NCBI RefSeq assembly: GCF_947497935.1
Contig: NZ_CANMIO010000002.1
Span: 186,001-250,000, forward strand
Direction: 5' to 3'
DNA length: 64,000 bases
Origin: an uncultured Shewanella sp.
GTDB taxonomy: Bacteria > Pseudomonadota > Gammaproteobacteria > Enterobacterales > Shewanellaceae
In this document: positions 56,643 to 64,000 of the stretch, one piece after another
How positions within the stretch are numbered: the first letter of the stretch is position 1
Layout of the letters: every line of letters begins with the position of its first letter
Notes under the pieces: model-generated
Seen by the model: the letters and a program-made list of their open reading frames with translations, nothing else
What the model was told of the DNA's origin: nothing
Database searches by the model: none
Translations under genes and position numbers: made by a program

Positions 56643-57902
56643 CTACTCGACTCTTAGCTGATTATCTTGCCATACTAATCTCACTGGCAGCCCTAGTTTC
56701 ACTAAATGATTGAGAATGAATCGCCCTCCCCACGCCCAACCGCTTAATGATATGAGATTAGTATCCACTCCAATCAGCTTTATATCACCGTCGATATATA
56801 AACGCGGTGGGCCTACATCTTCCGCCCCTGCTTGAACATCAGCCCAGCTGATGTGAGCCATTTCAGCGCGTAATATCTTTCTCGAGTCGTGACCATTTAC
56901 GCCCGGAGTTAACAACCAAAGCTCCTCTTTAGTTACACAAACCGCCTTAAAGGAGCGAGATTTAACCTCACTATAAAAGCAAAATACATAAGCCAAACAA
57001 GGTAAAGCGAGCATGATAAACATAATGACCATCATAAAGATCACTCCCCAATCTGACATAGATTCAGTCCGATAAATGACATCACCAAATTTATTTCGAT
57101 AACGGCCTACGGGAAACATAAATTTAAACAAGCTAGGCAGCCAAAAAACGTAAGCGTATAAACCAGCGAGGCTCAATAGAAATATCTTTACTCCATCTCG
57201 CCACGACTTTTTAATCATTGTGTGTCCCGCCGTCATGCACAAATGCTGATTTAGCTGTGCAATGACTGTCTTTGCATCATCACCTTCGAATGGGTCTTCT
57301 TCAAGAGAGATGGTGCCAACAAACACAAGTTCCCGTTCTTTAGCTTCGCTTTGCTCCACTTCCTCAGCTGCAGGCTGCGGTAATGTTTCTACGGGCTGCT
57401 TTAATAAATAGATATCAAACCTTTGCAGCAGCAAACAGTTAGACTGCTTGTTCTCAAGCAATAAATATTTCTCAGTCAAGGGCAAAACAAGCTCGTCTCG
57501 CCGATGCAACCGTCTGTAGACCAATGCAAATAGGCATATTTGATACGCCACAATACCAACCATTACCATGGTGATATTCGCTAAAACATAGATATTACTC
57601 ACAGCGGCAATCACTATGGAAAAACCAAATACCCATTTATCAAAGCCAGACATTCGCGCTGACTTTGATACCCGCAGTGAACCATCTTTAAGGTAAATAT
57701 GCTGTCGTAGCTTAGGCTTAAAAACAAAACTGACAATAACGTAAACCGCGACTAAACCAGTCAACACTATCGAGAAAGTCTGAGCATCATAAAAGCACGC
57801 GCCAAGTAGCACGCCTAAGCCAATAACTAGGGAGGCTTTTTGATACATACTTCGAGTAAATGGTGTTAATACTGTATCTTGAATACTAGCCGTTATGTTC
57901 AC
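56643..57902 (-). CDS. multi-pass membrane protein of unknown function
   Basis: 419 residues, not recognised. Four hydrophobic segments lie in the first 135 residues in two pairs (about 24-42/44-60 and 92-110/112-130). A cytoplasmic stretch follows (about 135-235, acidic around 180-215, AEEVEQSEAKERE). Two or three more helices lie at about 240-330, and a C-terminal soluble domain (about 335-419) has a PRLYIDGDIKLIGVDTNLISL strand that looks like a PH-like or ligand-binding fold. Single gene next to rsmJ; no operon partner. Confidence 0.7.
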   Translation of the reverse strand: MNITASIQDTVLTPFTRSMYQKASLVIGLGVLLGACFYDAQTFSIVLTGLVAVYVIVSFVFKPKLRQHIYLKDGSLRVSKSARMSGFDKWVFGFSIVIAAVSNIYVLANITMVMVGIVAYQICLFALVYRRLHRRDELVLPLTEKYLLLENKQSNCLLLQRFDIYLLKQPVETLPQPAAEEVEQSEAKERELVFVGTISLEEDPFEGDDAKTVIAQLNQHLCMTAGHTMIKKSWRDGVKIFLLSLAGLYAYVFWLPSLFKFMFPVGRYRNKFGDVIYRTESMSDWGVIFMMVIMFIMLALPCLAYVFCFYSEVKSRSFKAVCVTKEELWLLTPGVNGHDSRKILRAEMAHISWADVQAGAEDVGPPRLYIDGDIKLIGVDTNLISLSGWAWGGRFILNHLVKLGLPVRLVWQDNQLRVE

Positions 57903-58154
57903 TTATTCTTCTCACATTAATCCCGCCGCTTGCTGCATTGCTTCTACTGCAGACTCAAGCGCTTGAATATAAGCATTATTTTTTATGTTCTCATAGTGTC
58001 AGCTAAACAATAATGCTTAACTGTTATCTCGCGCATGAATAACCTGACAATAAAAAGCCCCTTATTAGCTAATCTAACAAGAGGCAATTTTTACGGAAAT
58101 TGGCAGATTCAGGTGTTATCAAATGCCAAAACATTACGCTTTATATCATCTAAA

Positions 58155-58916
58155 CTAGGCCGTCATTGCCGCCTTCACATAAACATCGAAACGGTTTTTC
58201 TTGGTGGCAATCACCATGCTAGGTTTGACGCCATCTAAATCATCAGCATAATCTGGGCGCTTAACCACGACGCGCTTTGTGGCGAGTGTCATCGCTGGCG
58301 CTAACAAGCCGTCGGCATCGAGATCTGCGCCCACTAATGACTGAAACACGCGCATCTCTTTTTTCACTAGCGCCGACTTTTCGCGGTGCGGATACATAGG
58401 ATCCAGATAGACCACATCCACTTCTGTATCTGATGCTTTTGCTGCGTCAGCCAATGAGTCAATACTTGAGCCGTGAAACAAGCTCATACGCTCACGCATC
58501 CAGTCACCGATTTCAGCGTCGTCATAGGCGCGGCGTAGACCATCTTCTAATAATGCAGCCACAATCGGATGGCGCTCAACCATCAGCACCTTACATCCTA
58601 GGCTCGCCAATACAAAGGCATCACGACCAAGACCAGCAGTACCATCAACCACAGTTGGAGTAACCCCTTGCTTAAGGCCTACCGCTTTAGCGATTGATTG
58701 ACCACGACCACCACCAAATTTGCGACGATGGGCCACGGCACCGGTGACGAAATCGACCGAAATACCTTTTAGTTTAGGTTCATCACGCTTGATTAATGTC
58801 AGCACATTATCTTCAAATACCAATTCAAATTCTGCATCGGGATCGTAAACGAGTCCCCAGCGTTCACAGGCGGATTCGATTGTTGGGTAATGGCGATTAA
58901 AGAAAATGCTGGTCAC
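58155..58916 (-). CDS. rsmJ: RsmJ, 16S rRNA (guanine1516-N2)-methyltransferase
   Basis: 253 residues; GTG start. SAM motif [13 protein letters not shown] (from about residue 90) and catalytic [19 protein letters not shown], both characteristic of RsmJ (YhiQ). [16 protein letters not shown] is another family block. Methylates G1516 of 16S rRNA. Single gene. Confidence 0.94.
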   Translation of the reverse strand: MTSIFFNRHYPTIESACERWGLVYDPDAEFELVFEDNVLTLIKRDEPKLKGISVDFVTGAVAHRRKFGGGRGQSIAKAVGLKQGVTPTVVDGTAGLGRDAFVLASLGCKVLMVERHPIVAALLEDGLRRAYDDAEIGDWMRERMSLFHGSSIDSLADAAKASDTEVDVVYLDPMYPHREKSALVKKEMRVFQSLVGADLDADGLLAPAMTLATKRVVVKRPDYADDLDGVKPSMVIATKKNRFDVYVKAAMTA

Positions 58917-59198
58917 AATTAGGCTCTAGTTAGAAATACTGACACAGTGATGATACCACTACACATCAGGAAACCATATCTACCACTTTAGCTTCTAGCT
59001 GCTATTTCAAAGCCGTTTTGCGCAATTTTACAGCTCAAAAACCCTCAAAACAGCTCAAAGCAACTGAAAAGCACCTAAAAAACTTCAAGATAACTATAAA
59101 TAGGTATCTGTTCACATTCTAGTCTATCTGCTTAGGGCACACTTTTTCGGTCGTTGATAAATCAAACGGCAATAGAAGAAATAAAAGAGAGATAAGTG

Positions 59199-61490
59199 AT
59201 GATGAACGCAAATAAATTTAAAACAAGATTGTGCTACGCCACGCTTGTTGCTGCATGCTCAATCGGTATGACAGCCTGTTCTGGTGATGATGGCAAAGAC
59301 GGTGAAGATGGTCAGCCTGGCGGCAATACCACTACTCAAGCTGAAGTGCTGACACTAACGCTAACTAACACCACAATTACTGATAATGTGCTAAGTATCG
59401 ACTTCAGCGCCGAGAACGAACTGGCTATTCCGGTAATAAAAATTGCCGCGATTAAAGTGAATGCCGCGCAGCTGCTGCCACAAATCGAAGGTGAGCGCTC
59501 ACAATGGCAAAAGTTAGCGGGTGAGACTTGTTCGCCAGCTAAAGGCTGTGAAGGTACCTTAGTTGACAATATGGACGGTAGCTACCGCTACACCATGCAT
59601 GCGCCACTGTCGATGGGTGATGTGAGTCATGACAGCGACTTCACCCAGCGCGTGCTATTTACGGTATTAGCAACTGACAAGCTACCCGCGACGGAAGTGA
59701 TCGCTGACTATAAAGTCGATGGCAGCGAAGTCACTGATAATCGTGGCATTATCGACGGTAGTTCGTGCCTGAGCTGTCACGATGATATCGCCTCGATTAA
59801 GCACGGCGGCGCCAATATTGAAAACTGCGCAAGTTGCCACACCAGCAACTACATGGACAACCCTGATATGGTTTGGCCTGTATTAGCGCATACCGCACAT
59901 ATTGGTATTACGCCACAGGCGCTAGGTAACTGTACAAGCTGCCACGCTAAAGAGGTGAGCGAAACCGAGCTGCAAGCCACTAACTGGAATCTAGTACCAA
60001 CTCGCGAAACCTGCTCTAGCTGTCACGACATGACAACCAACCCTGTTTACGACCACAGCACTCAACCGGATAATGGCAGCTGTTTGACCTGTCACTCACC
60101 TGAAAACACTTATGATGTTCATATGAGTAAGTCAGAAAAAGCAGTCGCTGAAGACGAGCGTAACATCGTTAATATCAGCTTAGAAAAGGCCAAACTAATC
60201 GAGCAAGATGGTGAGCATTATGCTGAGATCAGCTTTGCCTTACTCGATCGCCAAGGTGAGCGTATTGCCGTTGCCAACAGCAATCCTGCAGATGCCGATT
60301 GGATTAAAAACCTGCAGCTATATGTGAACTGGGGCACCTCAGTCGACTTTACCACCAGCCGTGGTTACAGCATTTTCGTTAAGAGTAACAAGAAAGACAT
60401 CACTCAAGATGGTAGCGGTAACACACCAGCCGGTGAGCGTGAGCGTACTCCGCTACATAACTCACAAGACAATGTGTTTACCTACCTAATGGGCCCAATC
60501 GTGACTCAAGACGCCATCTCTGGCGACTTAATCGATGATGCTGGCTTCATTACCAACCGCTTTATCTACTGTTTCGATAGTGCGCAAAACCTAGTGAGCT
60601 GTGATCAAGCCGGTCACACCAAAAACGCAGAAGCGAACAAGCGTTGGTTCTTCGATAAAAATGGTCTAACCGATGCGCCTGAAGCGAAACGTCCTGTGAT
60701 TGTGAGCAACAAGACCTGTGGTTCTTGCCACGGTTATGACGAGTTTAACGATAACTCTGAGCTGGCTTGTCGTAACTGTCATAGTCGCAATACCGAAATC
60801 AACAAAGAGCTGGCTGACACCACCTGTTTCTCTGGTCACGACCATGATGAACTCGGTGAGCATGTTCGTCCGTTTGAAGAACGCGCCATGGTTGCTAAAG
60901 GTAAGCCTGGCTTCTTAAGCTCGACGGCAGATATCGTTGACCCATGCTTGGCTTGTCATAACCCGAACACACCGCCAACTCAGGCGATTCGTGAGATGCA
61001 CACCAAACCAAGTGATTGGGACTATGTTGAGCAGCTAACCGTCAGTCACCCAGACCATAAGGTATGGATGCACTCACTGCATACTAACCAACGTGCGACT
61101 CAAGATCGTGAAAATGGTGTACGTAATATTGAGTTCCCTGCCGACAAGGCTAACTGTTACCGCTGCCACGAAGGCGATACCTTTGGTGTTGACCGTTTAA
61201 CTGCCGTAGGTCGTCCATTAGCGCTAGACTTGGATTACAACCCAGATTCACGTGCACACCCAGCAACCGATATCACTGTTGATGCTTATACCTCACCAGT
61301 TTCAGCAACTTGTTACGCTTGTCATGCTAAACAAGAAGACGCTAACGGTAAGATGGTGATCAACAAAGCGGTACGTGCGCATATGGAGCAAAATGGTGGT
61401 CGATTCGGTGTTGCTGCCAATGAGCTACAAGTTGAAGCTTGCGCGGTTTGTCACTCGCTAGACAACCTTAAAAAGGTGCATAACCTTTAA
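59199..61490 (+). CDS. OmcA/MtrC-family outer-surface multiheme c-type lipoprotein
   Basis: About 763 residues. Lipoprotein signal with MTAC (Cys27), then a Gly/Asp-rich linker like that of MtrC. Two heme clusters separated by beta domains: CxxCH starting at residues 190, 210, 245, 272, 295, and 507, 524, 583, 653, 705, 748. That is 11 intact motifs, plus a broken CFSGH at 543. Cys458 and Cys468 could form the disulfide known in domain III. Expected to move electrons from the outer membrane to minerals or other extracellular acceptors. No mtrA/mtrB/pioAB-type partner is nearby. ATG 59199 or 59202 both fit the upstream AGAGAG; GTG 59196 is less likely. Confidence 0.92.
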   Translation: MMNANKFKTRLCYATLVAACSIGMTACSGDDGKDGEDGQPGGNTTTQAEVLTLTLTNTTITDNVLSIDFSAENELAIPVIKIAAIKVNAAQLLPQIEGERSQWQKLAGETCSPAKGCEGTLVDNMDGSYRYTMHAPLSMGDVSHDSDFTQRVLFTVLATDKLPATEVIADYKVDGSEVTDNRGIIDGSSCLSCHDDIASIKHGGANIENCASCHTSNYMDNPDMVWPVLAHTAHIGITPQALGNCTSCHAKEVSETELQATNWNLVPTRETCSSCHDMTTNPVYDHSTQPDNGSCLTCHSPENTYDVHMSKSEKAVAEDERNIVNISLEKAKLIEQDGEHYAEISFALLDRQGERIAVANSNPADADWIKNLQLYVNWGTSVDFTTSRGYSIFVKSNKKDITQDGSGNTPAGERERTPLHNSQDNVFTYLMGPIVTQDAISGDLIDDAGFITNRFIYCFDSAQNLVSCDQAGHTKNAEANKRWFFDKNGLTDAPEAKRPVIVSNKTCGSCHGYDEFNDNSELACRNCHSRNTEINKELADTTCFSGHDHDELGEHVRPFEERAMVAKGKPGFLSSTADIVDPCLACHNPNTPPTQAIREMHTKPSDWDYVEQLTVSHPDHKVWMHSLHTNQRATQDRENGVRNIEFPADKANCYRCHEGDTFGVDRLTAVGRPLALDLDYNPDSRAHPATDITVDAYTSPVSATCYACHAKQEDANGKMVINKAVRAHMEQNGGRFGVAANELQVEACAVCHSLDNLKKVHNL

Positions 61491-61807
61491 GGTTAAACCC
61501 AAAAGTAATTGATGTCTCAGTCTGATGTCCCTGCAAGTTGATCAGACAAAGAGAGCAAGCAGCCCAACGCTTTGCGTTGGGCTGCAACTTTTTAGGTCAA
61601 CCGCAATACCCTTAACCTCTTTACGCATTTACCCAAAATTGACCATGGATATGCGTAAGTCGATTTTCTCATGCCAACAAACTTATTGCGCTAGATGGCA
61701 ACCTTTATGGAAATCAGGAAGTGGATCAAAGTTTACGGGCAAAGATTTCCTCAGAAATAGACCTAAGAATATACTCAATTAGATATCTGTTTTATAAGAG
61801 AACGCCC
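61491..61807. other. intergenic stretch between the cytochrome and the ToxR-like gene
   Basis: Contains the cytochrome terminator and then about 220 AT-rich bases that should hold the regulator promoter. Open frames here carry no recognisable features. Confidence 0.4.
61559..61591 (+). terminator. terminator after the multiheme cytochrome gene
   Basis: Perfect 12-bp stem GCAGCCCAACGC / GCGTTGGGCTGC, loop TTT, then AACTTTTT. Confidence 0.9.
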
Positions 61808-63037
61808 GTGCAAATAACGCCAATGCTAAGCTTAAACGTGACTCAACAGCACCTTATCGATGCTGAGGACTCGTCACGTATTGAACTTAGCTACGCCGAA
61901 ACCGCCGTTCTGCAATTGATGCTTAAGCATCAAGGCACTCTCATTACCCGCGAAGCCTTACTAGAAGCTGGTTGGCACGACAGAGTGGTCTCAGCATCAT
62001 CACTGCAGCAATGCATTAGCGTACTCAGAAAAAAACTGGCTAACTACCCAGACATTGAGCTAAAAACCATTCCAAGACACGGTTATGTGTTGCATCTTGC
62101 TAACCAAAACAAAACCAAGTTTAAAAAGCCAAAGGCTGTGCTGGTGTTTGCTATAGCGGTTATCGCCTCACTGTTCTTACTCGGCTACGCTTATATCAAC
62201 CACCATCAAGCGCCTTATAACGAGATCTTAGTAAACAGTAAGCTCAGTAATGTCAGCGGTAATATTCGGGTGTTTACAGCTACCGACCAAGTGCAGTTCT
62301 CGGCCGAAATAGCCAATAAACGTCTGGCGAACCAAATAAGTAACGAACCCAATTGGCAAGCGCCTTTCAGTAGTTTTACTAGTTTTGCACTACTTAGCGA
62401 CAAGATGGACAGCTTTGCTATTTGCCCTGACTACCAACAAAATCAATGCAGTGGCAACCAGCTGATCAATATCAGTAGCGAAACCGATCACGGCAGCCAA
62501 CTAGAGTTATCAGATTTTCTAACCACTAAGATCAGAATGGAGCAGAAGACCTATAACAAGTTAGACTTACCAGAGCTTAAAAAGCATCAAGGCGATTTAA
62601 AGGAACAGATCTACCATGGCGATCTGTATTTCGCTATCGATGATCACCGCTTAGTTCGTAGCGACATTCGTATTTCATTGGTCGACCTCGCCTCAGATAA
62701 CGGCATATTCTATTTTGCCGCCTGTATCACCGACGAAGACTGTTACACCACGCCGATCCGCTACGAGATCCGTGGTCACTTCAAGCGCACCACAGAAAAA
62801 TGGCAACAACGCACCGTTGAACGCTTCGATATTGAAGTCAGCAAAACCACCCTGTCTTCACCCAATGCACTGTCTGATACCGCGCAAATTATCTATCTCG
62901 CTCTAAGAAAGCAGCACTTAACTCAAGAACAGTTAAGTTTCTATCGTGTCTACCAAGACGATGGCACGGCAATTTGGCAACTGCCGTTAGTGAACGACAA
63001 TATTATGTGGATGCAGCGACAAACCCTTAAGTTGTGA
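61808..63037 (+). CDS. ToxR/CadC-like membrane-bound transcriptional regulator
   Basis: About 409 residues. N-terminal OmpR-type winged helix (about 8-97, with SYAETAVLQLMLKHQGTLITREALLEAGW, SASSLQQCISVLRKKL and IPRHGYVL), one membrane helix at about 110-130, then a periplasmic domain of roughly 275 residues with no known fold; it has several cysteines (CPDYQQNQC; CITDEDC). One-component sensor that binds DNA from the membrane. GTG 61808 is preferred because AAGAGA lies before it; longer starts reach 61721. Follows the orphan cytochrome, a likely target. Confidence 0.85.
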   Translation: MQITPMLSLNVTQQHLIDAEDSSRIELSYAETAVLQLMLKHQGTLITREALLEAGWHDRVVSASSLQQCISVLRKKLANYPDIELKTIPRHGYVLHLANQNKTKFKKPKAVLVFAIAVIASLFLLGYAYINHHQAPYNEILVNSKLSNVSGNIRVFTATDQVQFSAEIANKRLANQISNEPNWQAPFSSFTSFALLSDKMDSFAICPDYQQNQCSGNQLINISSETDHGSQLELSDFLTTKIRMEQKTYNKLDLPELKKHQGDLKEQIYHGDLYFAIDDHRLVRSDIRISLVDLASDNGIFYFAACITDEDCYTTPIRYEIRGHFKRTTEKWQQRTVERFDIEVSKTTLSSPNALSDTAQIIYLALRKQHLTQEQLSFYRVYQDDGTAIWQLPLVNDNIMWMQRQTLKL

Positions 63038-63173
63038 TCCGCTATTTGAGCTAATCTGCAATCGACTAGCGGCTATTGGCGGCAGTCCGAGTGCTCGATT
63101 ACCACTGAATTCTGCACATCGGTGCGGTTTGGGTATATAATCAGCGCTCTGTTCATCTTTGGTTTAAAACGCA

Positions 63174-64000
63174 ATGTTAAGTTATCGTCACGGCTACCAC
63201 GCAGGCAATTATGCCGATGTTCTCAAGCACGCAATTTTGCTGCAAGTCCTCAAACTCATGCACAAAAAAGATAAGCCAATGGCTTATATCGACACCCATG
63301 CGGGGGCAGGCGGCTATGCGTTAACTGATGAGTTTTCAAAGAAAACTGGCGAATACCTAGATGGCGTAGCCAGACTGTGGGAAAGAACCGACTTACCAGA
63401 ATCTTTAGTGCAGTACATAGAAGATGTGAAGCATTTCAACCAAGGCAAAGCGGAACTGGAATTTTACCCAGGCTCGCCAGCATTTGTTGATATGAACATG
63501 CGAGAAAAAGACCGCATGGTACTGCACGAACTACACGGCACCGACTTTTTAACCTTAGACGAGCAGTTTAGCGGCGATCGCGCTGTACGCGTTATCAAAG
63601 GTGATGGTCTTAAAGGCCTGATTGCTGCAGTGCCACCGCTTGAGCGTCGTGGCGTGATTTTGATTGACCCGAGTTACGAAATCAAAACTGACTATCAAGA
63701 CGTGGCTAAAGCGATCATCAAAGCCCACAAACGCTTCTCTACTGGCGTATTTATGTTGTGGTATCCGGTAGTCGATCGCGACCAAACAGAAGGCATGCTT
63801 AAGCTACTCGCTGAAAGCGGCATTAAAAACCAATTACGTATCGAGCAAGCGATTAAGCCTGATAGCAATGAATTTGGCATGACAGCTGCAGGCCTGTGGA
63901 TCATCAACCCACCTTGGCAGCTAGATACGACCGCCAAAGAGATGCTCGACTATTTAGAGCGTCGCATCGGCCATAACGGTGGTAAGACAATCGTTAAGCA
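63174..64000 (+). CDS. rlmJ: RlmJ, 23S rRNA (adenine2030-N6)-methyltransferase (partial)
   Basis: Methylates A2030 of 23S rRNA. The frame from ATG 63174 (MLSYRHGYHAGNYADVLKH, the family opening) is open to the window edge; 275 of about 280 expected codons are visible. SAM-binding IDTHAGAGGY and the catalytic motif LIDPSYEIK are present. It lacks only its last few codons. Confidence 0.95.
   Translation, partial: MLSYRHGYHAGNYADVLKHAILLQVLKLMHKKDKPMAYIDTHAGAGGYALTDEFSKKTGEYLDGVARLWERTDLPESLVQYIEDVKHFNQGKAELEFYPGSPAFVDMNMREKDRMVLHELHGTDFLTLDEQFSGDRAVRVIKGDGLKGLIAAVPPLERRGVILIDPSYEIKTDYQDVAKAIIKAHKRFSTGVFMLWYPVVDRDQTEGMLKLLAESGIKNQLRIEQAIKPDSNEFGMTAAGLWIINPPWQLDTTAKEMLDYLERRIGHNGGKTIVK

Noticed and set aside
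58035-58238. Short open frame overlapping the 3' end of rsmJ on the plus strand
   Set aside because: Antisense to rsmJ for a third of its length, no features and no ribosome site.
60825-60839. Twelfth heme site in the multiheme cytochrome
   Set aside because: The sequence is CFSGH; without the second cysteine a normal c-type attachment is not expected, so it is counted as degenerate.
61525-61782. 85-residue open frame before the ToxR-like gene
   Set aside because: Spans the cytochrome terminator and has no ribosome site or family features.

Overview
The window is a continuous piece of a gammaproteobacterial chromosome, almost certainly Shewanella. The evidence is a CymA-type NapC/NirT tetraheme quinol dehydrogenase, an OmcA/MtrC-family multiheme lipoprotein, a caa3-type oxidase cluster, and a gene order I recall from Shewanella (ftsY/rsmD, plsB, lexA-sulA, cox genes, comF/bioH, tex-greB-ompR-envZ). 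I saw no tRNA, rRNA, CRISPR array, prophage or intact insertion sequence. Both ends cut genes: ftsE on the left and rlmJ on the right, each nearly complete.

Layout. 1-4.0 kb: ftsE and ftsY on the minus strand, diverging from rsmD and a DUF1145 gene; FtsY has an unusually long repeat-built N-terminus. 4.0-4.6 kb: non-coding, with CCTAGG-rich repeats. 4.7-5.2 kb: cymA. 5.6-12.9 kb: a copper/silver locus with two small Cys-rich secreted proteins, a DUF2057 protein, a triple heavy-metal-binding-domain (HMBD) protein, a CusB-like adaptor with four HMBDs and a CusA-type RND pump that keeps the three-methionine relay. 13-17.9 kb: VOC protein, diguanylate cyclase, DUF3302/HlyD pair and a divergent AraC regulator. 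18-21.7 kb: aromatic amino acid permease and PlsB. 22-27.4 kb: a five-gene operon (LolA-like protein, two FtsX-type permeases, LolD-like ATPase, outer-membrane barrel) lying between plsB and lexA. 27.6-28.8 kb: lexA-sulA behind two SOS boxes.

29.2-38.4 kb is the cytochrome oxidase cluster: coxB (with two fused cytochrome c domains), coxA, ctaG, coxC, a divergent DUF2909 gene, SURF1, a CxxxC membrane protein, ctaA, ctaB and sco. A possible FNR-type site lies upstream. The start of ctaA has been partly duplicated in tandem. 38.4-46.7 kb: polysaccharide deacetylase, MATE exporter, nfuA, an M14 carboxypeptidase-like protein, comF/bioH, a MITE-like element and a Gln-rich orphan. 46.8-56.5 kb: tex, greB, ompR-envZ, a chemoreceptor, a peroxiredoxin and mgtE. 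56.6-64 kb: an unknown membrane protein, rsmJ, an orphan multiheme outer-surface cytochrome (11 CxxCH plus one broken motif), a ToxR-like membrane regulator and rlmJ.

The main themes are respiration (CymA feeds anaerobic chains, the caa3 oxidase serves oxygen, the multiheme lipoprotein suggests extracellular electron transfer), envelope transport (Cus pump, LolCDE-like operon) and copper handling (Cus locus; ctaG and sco for oxidase assembly). The least explained items are the ABC/barrel operon between plsB and lexA, the HMBD-expanded copper locus, the orphan cytochrome with its neighbouring regulator, and the duplicated ctaA leader.
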